A DNA stretch of 64,000 bases from Sporocytophaga myxococcoides DSM 11118 (GCF_000426725.1 NZ_AUFX01000006.1:434001-498000); one strand, 5' to 3'. Positions 1 through 8,141 are shown, numbered from the stretch's first letter. Translations and numbers: made by a program. The notes: a model not told the origin generated them from the sequence alone.

Positions 1-1575
1 CTTTCCTAACTTATGGTACTTAATCAATGCATTAAGGTGTCCAGATGTTGAACCTCCTCCATTATCAATGAGTATAAATAATTTGCCATTGAAAGCATTA
101 GTTGCTGGACCTATAGGAGCTTTAAGCTTATCATAGTATGGATGTGCTTTATCAAAATATTTAATAGGCTTATTGATGAGATAAGAAAGCAAATAAGATG
201 AACAATAAGGATCACCGCCTCCAATACCTCTGTGGTCAAAGATCAGATTACTTATATTTTTTTCTTTAATCTTTTGAAAATAGTCATCAACAAAAGCTTT
301 GAAATAATCCAGCCTATCGTAATAAACAAAAGACTTGATAGTTATAACTGCCGTATTCTTATCCTCCAATATAGAAAAACAAAGATTGGCATCAAGGCAC
401 TTTGTACTATCATATAACTTATTTTCAACAACTTTAAAATCGGCAATAGTAAAAGAACATACTTTTGCTTCTTCCCTTTTAAAAGCTTTATACTTCAGAA
501 TATACTTATCATAAGCTCCATAATACAGGGCATAAAAATAGCTGAATGAATTATTCAGATACCATAGTTTACCGCTTTTATTATAACCATCCGCAGGAAT
601 GTTATTATATATTGTTGAATAAATTTCAGATACAGGTTTACCATTTATTTCTATAATTTCTGCCCCTGGTGTTAACTCTGGAACGAGTTCATTTGATTTA
701 ACCACATACATTCTTTCATTTTCAAAATAAACATTTAATGGAAAGAATGAGGACGCAGGCAATATCGAAAGCCTTCTATCGATTAATAAAGTATGACTGC
801 ATCCTACCTTTGCCACAACAGGGCTACAAATCGAATAGAATTCTGTAAGGTTTAATGAATCCTTAATTTTATTAAACTGAAGATGACTCAGCTTCTCGAA
901 CTCTTTCTTAGAAGTAAATTCATTTGGGGCAGGATGAGATTTCAAGTAAGAGATCATTTCTAAATAGTCACTTTGCAGTTGATTTTTTGAATAAACGAGA
1001 GGTTTACTTTCTTTAATAGACTTCAAGCCCTCGGCTAGTGTATCTCCTGCTTGATTAAAAAATAATACATTTAAATCATCAAACCATGCTGTGCCAGTGC
1101 AGTTGCTTAAGAAGCAAAAAACTTTGATCTGACTCGCGCCTTTTAAGATCTCGTAGCTGTTTTTGTAGTAAGTCCATTCTGTACTCCCCTTTTGTTGCCC
1201 GACAGGGCTTACTTCTCCTTTAGCTAATTGTCCGTATTCATCTTGAATTTCCAATGCTATACTAGCTTTCCAATAAGGGGAGAATCCCTGGATTACATTT
1301 TCAGTTTTCATCCATCCGGAAACTTCTACCCTGCTTATTCCTTGTGGAAAAGCTATTATTTGATAAGCCCCGCTAAATTTCGGTGTAACTTGAGAAACTT
1401 TTAATGCAAAAGTACCGCTGTGCACAATTTCCGTTTGATAATCTCCTGCATTTAAAATTGCCCATTCATTGTAATTATTTTCAAAGCCTGGATCTTTTAA
1501 AACGTTTTTAGATTGAGAGAACGCTGTTATAGAAAGGGTAACAGTTGACAGAAATAGAAATATTCTTTTCATCAT
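1..1575 (-). CDS. Secreted S41-family peptidase, C-terminus cut by window edge
   Basis: The frame is open from an ATG pair at 1575/1572 to base 1, giving the first 525 residues. A signal peptide comes first (MMKRIFLFLSTVTLS..., cleavage near Ser-Gln at 21-22). Residues about 23-165 look like a jelly-roll carbohydrate-binding-type domain (DPGFENNYNEW at the start, TAWFDDLNV at the end). The rest resembles the tail-specific/C-terminal processing protease fold: NLIFDHRGIGGG, then FILIDNGGGSTSGH close to the edge, where Ser511 is the likely nucleophile. Known S41 enzymes cleave proteins in the periplasm or outside the cell; the substrate here is unknown. The start overlaps the end of the small ORF at 1572-1691 (stop TGA inside the ATGATG), so translation may be coupled. 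The family call is by motif; the true C-terminus lies outside the window. Confidence 0.75.
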   Translation of the reverse strand, partial: MMKRIFLFLSTVTLSITAFSQSKNVLKDPGFENNYNEWAILNAGDYQTEIVHSGTFALKVSQVTPKFSGAYQIIAFPQGISRVEVSGWMKTENVIQGFSPYWKASIALEIQDEYGQLAKGEVSPVGQQKGSTEWTYYKNSYEILKGASQIKVFCFLSNCTGTAWFDDLNVLFFNQAGDTLAEGLKSIKESKPLVYSKNQLQSDYLEMISYLKSHPAPNEFTSKKEFEKLSHLQFNKIKDSLNLTEFYSICSPVVAKVGCSHTLLIDRRLSILPASSFFPLNVYFENERMYVVKSNELVPELTPGAEIIEINGKPVSEIYSTIYNNIPADGYNKSGKLWYLNNSFSYFYALYYGAYDKYILKYKAFKREEAKVCSFTIADFKVVENKLYDSTKCLDANLCFSILEDKNTAVITIKSFVYYDRLDYFKAFVDDYFQKIKEKNISNLIFDHRGIGGGDPYCSSYLLSYLINKPIKYFDKAHPYYDKLKAPIGPATNAFNGKLFILIDNGGGSTSGHLNALIKYHKLGK

Positions 1576-1691
1576 AAAAGATATCTGCTTTTAAAATCAT
1601 CTAGTGAATAATTTGTGCCAACCCAAATTCCCGCCAATAGGGTAACTATAAAGAATAAAGTAATGAAAATTAATATTATCCTCCAATTCAT
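1572..1691 (-). CDS. Small single-pass membrane protein, 39 aa
   Basis: This ORF begins with ATG at 1691 (MNWRIILIFITLFF...) and ends with TGA at 1574-1572, overlapping the start codons of the S41 peptidase. Residues 4-25 form one strongly hydrophobic membrane segment, followed by a short polar tail (SLDDFKSRYLL). I recognise no family. The reasons to believe it are the continuous hydrophobic-polar layout, the fit between its stop codon and the next start, and its position 31 bases after the shifted frame of the gene upstream. It could act with the peptidase, or simply be a leader ORF. No homology evidence is available from sequence alone. Confidence 0.5.
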   Translation of the reverse strand: MNWRIILIFITLFFIVTLLAGIWVGTNYSLDDFKSRYLL

Positions 1692-1721
1692 CTTATTCTT
1701 CGTTATCTATCTCCCAATTTT

Positions 1722-2068
1722 TCAAGTCATCCACTGGTCTTGGAAGCGGCCTTCCAGCCATTCTAACATATCATACGGAGTAAACTCTTTATTTCTGGAT
1801 TCTATTATCCAGGATAAGCAGAAGGTCCTCCATTCATATATGGAGGTGGAGAGACTGGATAAAAAGAAGTTGGCATTGGCTGTTCAATCGATACATAATT
1901 TACGATATGCTCCAGTTCCTGAACTACATTCCAGGCCAAATCATGTTTAATGTCCATTTTAAATTTAACCCACCAATTGCCATCATCATAAACACCAGTA
2001 GCAATATGTCCTTCTATAGATGGAATTCTTTTTATAAAATTGATTAAGCTATTATTGTTGTGGTTCAT
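1722..2068 (-). pseudogene. Frameshifted small conserved-type gene
   Basis: The first frame starts at ATG 2068 (MNHNNNSLINFIKR...; a GTG at 2083 is possible) and runs to a TAA at 1805-1807. It reads like a compact soluble protein with WWVKFKMDI, AWNVVQELEHIVNYVS and PVSPPPYMNGGP, then ends abruptly in PSAYPG. A different frame of the same strand, opening at about 1823, continues for 33 codons with protein-like composition (LSWIIES, YDMLEWLEGRFQDQW) to a TGA at 1722-1724. The two halves look like one protein of about 115 residues split by a small indel near 1812-1823. This may be a real inactivating mutation or a base-calling error. I recall the PPPYLNGGP pattern from uncharacterised bacterial proteins but cannot name a function. 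Confidence 0.6.
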
Positions 2069-2096
2069 ATAATTTACGCCCACCGGTGATTAATAT

Positions 2097-2540
2097 TTAG
2101 AATTCTGCAATCTGCTTTAAATGATATTCCATATGCTCAACATAGTCATTGAATAAAAATTCTATGGTGTAGTTTTCGGTCCCTCCAGTATTACACTTTT
2201 TTGTTAAATGTTCTTCTGGAATTATCTTAAGTAATTCCAGGATATGTCGGTTATAAACCTTCCAGAATTCAACTAATTGTGCTTTTTCAAATTTGTTATA
2301 ATAGCTATGTTTATTCCACCCGTCCTGGTCATAAGAGATTAAAGGAATACTTTCAAATTGACTACGAACAAACCGTTGATGATTATTCGTTGCGCTATCA
2401 ATTAAGTGCCCTAATATTTCCTGCTTGCTCCATTTGTTAGGATTTAATTTTGTTTTAAATGCTTCATCATTCGTTGCATTCAGCTTCGACGGGATCACAT
2501 CAATTAAATATTGAAGCCTGTTTAACTTTTCTTGTACCAT
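2097..2540 (-). CDS. DinB/YfiT-like four-helix metal-binding protein
   Basis: The 147-residue protein matches the DinB-like superfamily, four-helix bundles that bind a divalent metal through three histidines. His45 (in LGHLIDSA), His136 and His140 (in VEHMEYHL) are placed as that triad. Length and helix-rich composition fit the family. Members act as thiol-dependent transferases or damage-inducible hydrolases, or have unknown roles; nothing here fixes the substrate. It lies alone in a run of unrelated minus-strand genes, 28 bases upstream of the frameshifted gene, so co-transcription is possible. Confidence 0.75.
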   Translation of the reverse strand: MVQEKLNRLQYLIDVIPSKLNATNDEAFKTKLNPNKWSKQEILGHLIDSATNNHQRFVRSQFESIPLISYDQDGWNKHSYYNKFEKAQLVEFWKVYNRHILELLKIIPEEHLTKKCNTGGTENYTIEFLFNDYVEHMEYHLKQIAEF

Positions 2541-2594
2541 AAAACTTATCTTAAATGAATGCTTTATTAATCCTGCAAGCTTTTGACAAAACTG

Positions 2595-3143
2595 TTAGCG
2601 GCTCGGTTTTTTGTTCAAAAATTCAGCTCTATCAATTTTATACCAATTATGCTTAACGCCGTCGAGGTCAAACTTTTCAACAAACCTGAGTCCAACCTTT
2701 TTCAATACATTATCTGAACCAGTATTATTGCAATCAGCCCGTGCATAAACCTCGTCAGCATTAAGCTTATTAAAGGCATACTCCAATGAAGCATAAGCAG
2801 TTTCTGTCGCAATACCTTGCCCCCAAAATCTTTTTATCAACCTGTAACCAAGATCATAATAGTTGATATGCTTGTTAATTTCTTCAGTTACCAATTCAAG
2901 TCCTGTCCAGCCGATAAAGTCATTAGTATTTTTATCAATGATTGCCCAGCGCCCCACTCCAGTGTCAATGTATTGTTGCCTGACAAAATTAATCACATCA
3001 ATAATCTTCTCTTTTTCGGCTATGGTACTATTCCCTAAATATTTATGCACTTCAGGATCGGAATGAAGTTCATACATCCCATCATTATCTGTTGGAAGTA
3101 TTTCTCTTATAATAAATCTTTCAGTTTCAATTAATATTTTCAT
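2595..3143 (-). CDS. GNAT-family N-acetyltransferase (RimJ/RimL type)
   Basis: The 182-residue protein starts with the typical ETERFIIREILPTD strand-helix entry of RimJ/RimL-like GNAT enzymes. It has the acetyl-CoA pyrophosphate loop at about residue 108 (FWGQGIATEA-like), followed by the helix and the conserved N-T-G-S-x-N-V-L-K-K-V-G-L segment near the C-terminus. Such enzymes move acetyl from acetyl-CoA to an amine on a protein N-terminus, antibiotic or small molecule; the acceptor is not predictable. The stop codon (TAA) is 54 bases before the DinB-like gene. Confidence 0.82.
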   Translation of the reverse strand: MKILIETERFIIREILPTDNDGMYELHSDPEVHKYLGNSTIAEKEKIIDVINFVRQQYIDTGVGRWAIIDKNTNDFIGWTGLELVTEEINKHINYYDLGYRLIKRFWGQGIATETAYASLEYAFNKLNADEVYARADCNNTGSDNVLKKVGLRFVEKFDLDGVKHNWYKIDRAEFLNKKPSR

Positions 3144-3194
3144 TATAGTAATTGTTATTATTGATATTTATAATTCCTCATCCTTTACCAAACC

Positions 3195-3632
3195 TCACTG
3201 CTGGCTATCTTCACCATTTTTAAAATTATAATATTTATCAAACAACTTTAATTCTTCTTTCCTTTTGATTGAAGGACTCGTCAATCTGTTAAATTTATCA
3301 AAACCAATACCTGCTATGGTAATCCCATAAGAGCCATCCTCATGCAATTGGGATTTAATATTATCAATATTAGACTGGAGCAAGTCTAATTCATTTAAAC
3401 CAATGCATTTATGTTCAACTATATTATCCTTTTCACGATTCCTATCAGAATACACATTGCTTTCAATTAACCGGGTAATTTCAGAGTAAGCCACTTCCGG
3501 ATTTTCAAATTGAAATAATTCGATTAAGATGAAAAACGATTCATCTAAAAGAATTCCATTTGAATCCATTACAGTTTCTTTCATTAGCAAGTTGGCAACA
3601 TATAAATTCCAATCTTTATGATAGTACGTCAT
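3195..3632 (-). CDS. Hypothetical cytosolic protein, 145 aa
   Basis: No signal peptide or membrane segment is seen. The N-terminus (DWNLYVANLLMKETVMDSNG...LLDESFFILIE) alternates like beta strands of small DUF4288-type proteins that start with a W-Y-V-x-L-L pattern, but the resemblance is weak and I do not assign the family. The C-terminal half is charged and lysine-rich. It is solitary between a small membrane protein and the GNAT gene. Confidence 0.6.
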   Translation of the reverse strand: MTYYHKDWNLYVANLLMKETVMDSNGILLDESFFILIELFQFENPEVAYSEITRLIESNVYSDRNREKDNIVEHKCIGLNELDLLQSNIDNIKSQLHEDGSYGITIAGIGFDKFNRLTSPSIKRKEELKLFDKYYNFKNGEDSQQ

Positions 3633-3706
3633 TGGTTAAAGATTCAGTCAATTACAAAAAAATCATTAGCAATATAGAAATTAATAAAAACTTTTTACAT
3701 TCAGGT

Positions 3707-3910
3707 TTACTTATTCTTATCTCTGTTAAATAATCCAAGTGTCAAGAGTCCTGATCCAAATAGGATTGAGCCTGCAACAAATGGAAATCCAGCCCCAACT
3801 AAGTCTTCCATCCTTCCAGACCAAAGAAAGGGAAAACAAAAAAGCATTCCAAAAAGTCCCGCTAACATTGTAATAACTGCCAATTTATTGATCATTGATT
3901 TATCTATCAT
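3707..3910 (-). CDS. Small two-helix membrane protein, 67 aa
   Basis: Two hydrophobic segments are evident, about residues 9-29 and 41-60, joined by a short loop (WSGRMEDLVGAG) and ending in a charged tail (NRDKNK). The Gly-rich second helix (FVAGSILFGSGLLTLGLF) is typical of small inner-membrane proteins of unknown role. The start ATG at 3910 is preferred because it gives a short positively charged N-terminus; ATG at 3895 is an alternative. Function unknown. Confidence 0.55.
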   Translation of the reverse strand: MIDKSMINKLAVITMLAGLFGMLFCFPFLWSGRMEDLVGAGFPFVAGSILFGSGLLTLGLFNRDKNK

Positions 3911-3978
3911 TATTTAAAATATTTAAACTTACCTTTAACAAAATAGACAACATATAATTTGTTGTTCTCCCTGTCCAA

Positions 3979-4010
3979 TAGTAAATAGGGACGCCGAAGG
4001 CATTTACTAT
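3979..4010. other. Inverted repeat over the end of the 4007-4693 gene
   Basis: ATAGTAAAT (3979-3987) pairs with ATTTACTAT (4002-4010), enclosing a small GCC-GAA-GGC hairpin. It covers the stop codon. No T-run follows on either strand, so it is a poor intrinsic terminator; it may stabilise the 3' end of the mRNA. Confidence 0.35.
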
Positions 4011-4693
4011 CTTTCATCAAACTGTAAATCCTTTTTTTTCATTGCTGCTTCCCAATCATATGGAAATATCGCATTGTTATCGTCCATCATTTTCTTCATC
4101 AGAGCTTTTACATGATTTTGAATTGATGTTGGAAGATCGTAAAATGCGCTATCCACTTGTGTTTTTCTTTCCGGGTCAAGACTGCTGTTTTGATGTCGTA
4201 ATGCTCTTTTGGTTCCCTTATAATATGTCAGGATCTTTATACGACCATCCTCAGTTCCATTACTTCCTGATGTCCCATAAATGACAATTGGGTCTACAAG
4301 TCCATCATTATCTATATCAGAAAGTGAGACGTATTTCGTCCAAAACCAAATAGACATTTCTTCAGAATTAGCGTTTCCCTCTTTCAATTTATGATCATTA
4401 AATGTCCAATCTGTTTTAAGTTGTCCATTATCCACCTTTAAACATATACCTTGTATGGAATCATTTTTGGGGTTGCCATTTTCATTATGACCATTCTCTG
4501 CTAAAACCAGGAAATGTTTACCTGCATGGTCACTATATTCATATACTCTAAAGAGAGGGAATTTGATATTCAATTTATTCTTAATATTTGCGGTAAATAT
4601 AGAATCAACTTCTTTGTTTGTAAGAACTTTTGTTTGCCCGAATCCAACAAGATTGCAAACAAGAAACGAAACGACTAAAAGTATTTTTTTCAT
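4007..4693 (-). CDS. Secreted protein, M949_RS01915-type family
   Basis: The 228-residue protein has a signal peptide (MKKILLVVSFLVCNLVGFGQ, cleavage before or after Gln20). The mature part carries a calcium-binding-like DIDNDGLVDP motif at about 125-134, followed by SNGTEDGRIKILTYYKG. This layout is that of a Bacteroidota family catalogued as M949_RS01915 family surface polysaccharide biosynthesis protein; that name is weakly founded, so I would treat the role as unknown. The protein is probably periplasmic or surface-located. It stands alone, with no genes of polysaccharide synthesis nearby. Confidence 0.65.
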   Translation of the reverse strand: MKKILLVVSFLVCNLVGFGQTKVLTNKEVDSIFTANIKNKLNIKFPLFRVYEYSDHAGKHFLVLAENGHNENGNPKNDSIQGICLKVDNGQLKTDWTFNDHKLKEGNANSEEMSIWFWTKYVSLSDIDNDGLVDPIVIYGTSGSNGTEDGRIKILTYYKGTKRALRHQNSSLDPERKTQVDSAFYDLPTSIQNHVKALMKKMMDDNNAIFPYDWEAAMKKKDLQFDER

Positions 4694-4770
4694 CTTATTA
4701 TAAACTAAGCCTGCTTCATACAGGCGACTTAAAGTTAAACATAGCTGAGAACCATTCTTACAATTCTATC

Positions 4771-4784
4771 AGCACATGCTGACA
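4771..4784. repeat. Short perfect hairpin in intergenic spacer
   Basis: TCAGCACATGCTGA forms a 6-bp stem with a 2-base core between the 4007-4693 gene and the 4794-5342 gene. A second small hairpin (CCTG...CAGG) lies near 4709-4724. Neither is followed by a T-run. They could be remains of recombination or regulatory sites; I see no further support. Confidence 0.3.
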
Positions 4785-4793
4785 CTTACGCCT

Positions 4794-5342
4794 TTATTTA
4801 ATATTAAAATCAACTAAAATATTCTTCTTTGATAATCTATGTGAAAAATCATCAAGTGTTTTCTCAGTAAAATTTTCATCATAAGCATCAATATCTAATC
4901 CATTACAATAATAGGTTCTTCTTTTTCCCTCTGAATTTATTTGAATATAATTATGCCCAAATTGAATGAAGACTATTAAAAAATCTGACCATTTACCCGT
5001 GTCGATTTTTACCTTTTGTATACTTTCAATTTTATAACAATGGAAATTCCTAAATGGGAAATTAGGATTAATCACCACCAATACATCTTCAGTTAGTATA
5101 AAGCTATTGTTACGATACGCAGAAATTAAATACCCTAACACCAAGTACCCCGGCAAATAGAACCAATATTCCAGAAATGAAAGAGTTACAGGAAGACTTA
5201 ATACAAGTAGATAAAGAGTAAAAAACAGCCAGATTGATAATGGACTATAAAATACTTCATAGTTCTTGTACCCATGCTTTGCTGCAATCTTGTCAACTCT
5301 CTTATCCCTTATTTTAGCTGAAAAACCAATTAACGTCATCAA
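4794..5342 (-). CDS. Membrane protein with PH-like C-terminal part, 182 aa
   Basis: A soluble N-terminal stretch of about 35 residues precedes two hydrophobic segments (about 34-54 and 60-79). The remaining 100 residues are beta-rich (SFILTEDVLVVINPNFPFRNFHCY, then SIQKVKIDTGKWSDFLIVFIQ), similar in layout to bacterial PH-domain membrane proteins (bPH type). That resemblance is structural guesswork from hydrophobicity, not a motif match. No function can be assigned. The start sits 18 bases from the VOC remnant at 5361-5456. Confidence 0.55.
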   Translation of the reverse strand: MMTLIGFSAKIRDKRVDKIAAKHGYKNYEVFYSPLSIWLFFTLYLLVLSLPVTLSFLEYWFYLPGYLVLGYLISAYRNNSFILTEDVLVVINPNFPFRNFHCYKIESIQKVKIDTGKWSDFLIVFIQFGHNYIQINSEGKRRTYYCNGLDIDAYDENFTEKTLDDFSHRLSKKNILVDFNIK

Positions 5343-5360
5343 TCAATTATAAATAGTAAG

Positions 5361-5456
5361 TTAGGTTTTGATATCATTAAACCTCATTTGTTCGACATAA
5401 AATTTTTCTGTTTCAGCAAGATTGTCTTTTAAAATTTCAACCTCCAATAGTTTCAA
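5361..5456 (-). pseudogene. Remnant of a glyoxalase/VOC-family gene (N-terminal fragment)
   Basis: Reading from TTG at 5456, the strand encodes 31 codons, KLLEVEILKDNLAETEKFY followed by VEQMRFNDIKT, then TAA at 5361-5363. This is the typical opening of vicinal-oxygen-chelate proteins (strand, then the DNLxETxxFYxxxLGF helix). The rest of the domain, about 90 residues, is missing because the next gene begins 18 bases later. It is best read as a truncated gene left behind by a rearrangement. Confidence 0.6.
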
Positions 5457-5531
5457 AAATTCAATAAATAATCAAGGTTATTGTAGGCATTTAATTGGAT
5501 GAACTAAAATCTTAACCTGATCGGTATAATT

Positions 5532-5909
5532 TTAAAATAATTCAGCATACTTGGATTTTAAACATTCAAAAATTTCATCCGGCAAGTGAGTCAGGTTTGC
5601 TCGTTTTTCTAAACAAATCGAAACATGTCCGAATGAAGTTTCTTTGATCAGTTGATAGAAATTCCCATATGCTATAATTATAAATCGAAGTCCTCCGCAA
5701 TCAATATTGCCGCGTTGTCTTGCAGCAGTCAAAAGTACAGGATTTACTAATAATTCCTCATATCTATCTGTATCAGCTGACGAGTTATCAGAAAGAGAAC
5801 TGCGTTGCTTTGAATTCAATTCGTTCTGATTATAGATAGCTACATACCTGACTTCACTATAAGTGTCCAGAAGTTCATCAATAATTATGGAGTAATTCAT
5901 GTGTTTCAA
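5532..5909 (-). CDS. Hypothetical cytosolic protein, 125 aa
   Basis: There is no signal peptide or membrane segment. Residues 55-80 (LLVNPVLLTAARQRGNIDCGG followed by LRFIIIAYGNFYQLI) and GHVSICLEKRA at about 95 suggest a small alpha/beta domain with the general feel of roadblock/LC7-like or profilin-like regulatory proteins. I recall similar uncharacterised bacterial proteins sharing the RQRGNIDCGGL segment. Function is unknown. The start may be Met1 (5909) or Met4 (5900). Confidence 0.6.
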   Translation of the reverse strand: MKHMNYSIIIDELLDTYSEVRYVAIYNQNELNSKQRSSLSDNSSADTDRYEELLVNPVLLTAARQRGNIDCGGLRFIIIAYGNFYQLIKETSFGHVSICLEKRANLTHLPDEIFECLKSKYAELF

Positions 5910-6030
5910 AAAAGTTATTCAATAAATATTATCAACCTCAAAACTTCTATAAAGAAATAAGAAAAATGGTTATGAGGATGATAGGTGGTGGCATTTCAAA
6001 ATGCTTATTTTTCTATATGAGCTAAAAATA

Positions 6031-6064
6031 AATAAAAAAGTGTGGCGAATAAAGCACCACACTT
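6031..6064 (-). terminator. Intrinsic terminator after the small lipoprotein gene
   Basis: On the minus strand, AAGTGTGG (6064-6057) and CCACACTT (6045-6038) form an 8-bp stem with an 11-base loop, followed by a T-rich run TTTTTATT. It lies about 50 bases beyond the stop of the lipoprotein at 6116-6346. Confidence 0.75.
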
Positions 6065-6115
6065 AAAATTTACTGCGTATCTATATCTTCGCTTAAATTT
6101 CCAATCAACTGAATT

Positions 6116-6346
6116 TTATTTTTTCTTTTTCTGCCCTGGAGCATTTGAATTATTTGAAGGAGGACCACCCGCTTTTTTTTGTTGGCCTGGGGCATATGCT
6201 TTAGCTGATTTTGCTCCTGTATACTTTTTCATTTGTCCAGGTGGAACTTTGCCATTGGGTTTTGTCAAAACAACAGTGGTTGTAGTGCATGAATTTAATA
6301 AAAACAACATTCCAATAAGACTAAATAATATTTTTCCACTTTTCAT
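6116..6346 (-). CDS. Small lipoprotein, Pro/Gly/Lys-rich, 76 aa
   Basis: A lipoprotein signal peptide ends in the lipobox LLNSC, with Cys20 as the lipidated residue. The mature 57 residues are polar and low in complexity: TKPNGKVPPGQMKKYTG, then two APGQ-KK motifs (AYAPGQQKK and NAPGQKKKK). Small lipoproteins with repeated PPGQ/APGQ-K motifs are common in Bacteroidota, and their role is not known to me. The very basic tail could contact nucleic acid, lipid A or polysaccharide; this is speculation. The gene has its own terminator. Confidence 0.7.
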   Translation of the reverse strand: MKSGKILFSLIGMLFLLNSCTTTTVVLTKPNGKVPPGQMKKYTGAKSAKAYAPGQQKKAGGPPSNNSNAPGQKKKK

Positions 6347-6515
6347 AAAGAAACACTCTAATGATATTTTATCATTAAACGTGCGATAAAATAAAATCTT
6401 ATCTTGTCACCCATAGACTTAATTCTTAGTGAGCCAATTAAATAGGCGCAGGGAGCACATTATATTATCAAACTAACGTTATTGATGGATTCAAATGCCT
6501 GCCTCCTAAAAAATA

Positions 6516-6830
6516 TCATTTTTGACTTAAGGTCATTAGAGTACAATAATAAATTAAATATAATGAAACAGTAGCAGCCCAAATCCGAAGAATTGTCAAG
6601 ATAATATTTACAAATAGGTTTTCTTTCTTTTGGTAAGAATTATAGAAAAAATATATTAAGATAAGAGTTGACAAGGATATGAGGGATAAGAAAACAACAA
6701 AATATTCATTCGGGTCAGCATTCTGCCTATTAATAATCCAATGAAGCGTGACAAGTGCTCCTAGCCCAATGAATCCATTAACAAACTTTATAAATTCTAT
6801 AAATTTATTTCGAAGACCATATAATAACAT
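6516..6830 (-). CDS. Hypothetical membrane protein, 104 aa, three helices
   Basis: Three hydrophobic stretches are seen, at about residues 18-32, 45-66 and 75-98, separated by short polar loops (NRQNADPNEYF, NSYQKKENLF). It has no recognised motif and no signal peptide. It is solitary, with about 170 empty bases downstream. The composition is compatible with a real inner-membrane protein. Confidence 0.5.
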   Translation of the reverse strand: MLLYGLRNKFIEFIKFVNGFIGLGALVTLHWIINRQNADPNEYFVVFLSLISLSTLILIYFFYNSYQKKENLFVNIILTILRIWAATVSLYLIYYCTLMTLSQK

Positions 6831-6957
6831 ATTGTAAAATGATAAGATATATCGGTAAAAATCTTACAGTAATTATATAAAAATAAACAAAAAAGTGTAG
6901 TCTTTAAAGAGCTGAGCCGCAATTATCAGCATTAACTTGCAATTAATTAACCCAGTG

Positions 6958-7404
6958 TTATTTGTAATTAAAATCATTTGCGTCCTTTATCGGAAACATA
7001 ATCATTTTATCGCACTGAAAATCTTTATTACCTAATTTTAATATATTATGCGATTTAAGATCTTTGTTGATGAGGCAAATGTACAATCTGTCACCATCCT
7101 TTATATTTTTAAATATGGATGGATCAAAACGTTCATTAAAATCAGAAAGATCGTAAGCAACAATCTTATTCAATATTTTACCTCTCCTTGTTATGAACAT
7201 CCTTATATCCAAATTTTCCAGTGTGTCATTTCCTGTAGGACGTATCTCTAATATAACCTCAGCATTCAGATGTATTGTATCCTGAGGATCAGCCCTAACA
7301 CCATCAATAAATACTTCAGAGCTTATATTATATTTATCCTGTGATTGTACTTGGATAGTAGCACAAAGCAAAAATGGAATTAGCAAAAACTTATTTTTTT
7401 TCAT
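6958..7404 (-). CDS. Secreted hypothetical protein
   Basis: Starting at Met 7404 gives a clean signal peptide (MKKNKFLLIPFLLCATIQVQSQ); an upstream in-frame ATG at 7425 would add seven residues and is less likely. The mature part of about 125 residues begins DKYNISSEVFIDGVRADPQDT and is beta-rich, with alternating charged strands. No family is recognised. It may be an extracytoplasmic Ig-like domain protein. Confidence 0.55.
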   Translation of the reverse strand: MKKNKFLLIPFLLCATIQVQSQDKYNISSEVFIDGVRADPQDTIHLNAEVILEIRPTGNDTLENLDIRMFITRRGKILNKIVAYDLSDFNERFDPSIFKNIKDGDRLYICLINKDLKSHNILKLGNKDFQCDKMIMFPIKDANDFNYK

Positions 7405-7553
7405 TGTATTTAAATTCTCAAACAATATGGGTTATTGTTGCATAGAAGTCTTCAAGCGCTTTTCTATCAACACGAATAGAGTGAGACTTAAAAGCACACA
7501 CCTAAAGTTTTTTATATCACCCTACACTGGAAGTCCTAATGTGATTTATCTTT

Positions 7554-8051
7554 TTATTGTTTATTTCTCAGTTCCAGATACATTGAAACTGCTCTCCATT
7601 GCTTATTATTAATTGAAATGATATCCTCCCAATTGTCACGAATATAAAATCCAGCTTTTTTATAGCAATTAATCGCATTTACATTCCAATCATAAACGAT
7701 CAATTCAATAACATTACTTTCTGATGCTTGACTTATTTGATCTATCATTCCTCTAACTATATTAAGCCCTATTCCCTTATTCCGACTTTCTTTTTGCCCA
7801 ATCAGAATTCGGCTTAGTCTTGGAATTTTATTAGTATAGTTTAATTCGCAATGTCCTATATATTCACCAGACTCAGTTAATTTTATTTTTAGTGGTTTCC
7901 TATCTTTTGAATTGACATATTCATCTAATTGAGACTTTGTAAGAGGGTAAGAAAAATATGGCCCTGCAAATTGCATTAAATCTTCTTCGTTTTCTATCCA
8001 GGATATTAAACGGTCAAAATCATCTGGTGTAAATGGTTCGAATGTAATCAT
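7554..8051 (-). CDS. GNAT-family N-acetyltransferase
   Basis: The 165-residue protein has the GNAT order: an ITFEPFTPDDFDRLISWI entry helix, beta strands with YIGHCELNY, the acetyl-CoA loop QKESRNKGIG at residues 86-95, and the final VNAINCYKKAGF strand-helix near 135-146. The acceptor substrate is unknown. It is not closely similar to the other GNAT at 2595-3143, so it is unlikely to be a recent duplicate. Confidence 0.82.
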   Translation of the reverse strand: MITFEPFTPDDFDRLISWIENEEDLMQFAGPYFSYPLTKSQLDEYVNSKDRKPLKIKLTESGEYIGHCELNYTNKIPRLSRILIGQKESRNKGIGLNIVRGMIDQISQASESNVIELIVYDWNVNAINCYKKAGFYIRDNWEDIISINNKQWRAVSMYLELRNKQ

Positions 8052-8141
8052 AGATTATAATTAAATACAATGGAAAGAAGTGCCTTGAGATGCTTCTTTT
8101 CAATCATTCCCCTATACTCTATTATTGGTGTAAAGGGGGAT

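Noticed and set aside
1615-1950. Plus-strand ORF of 111 codons near the left end
   Set aside because: It overlaps the small membrane ORF and the frameshifted gene, which read better on the minus strand.
4694-4793. attC-like structure from nested hairpins
   Set aside because: Only short stems (TCAGCA/TGCTGA and CCTG/CAGG) without conserved core boxes; no second copy was seen in other spacers.
6042-6389. Plus-strand ORF of 115 codons opposite the small lipoprotein
   Set aside because: Repeats of Pro/Gly/Phe are the reverse reading of the APGQ-K lipoprotein, which has a proper lipobox and terminator.
7426-7553. Possible gene remnant (minus-strand SHSIRVDRKALEDFYAT)
   Set aside because: Two competing frames look equally protein-like and no family is suggested; too short to support.
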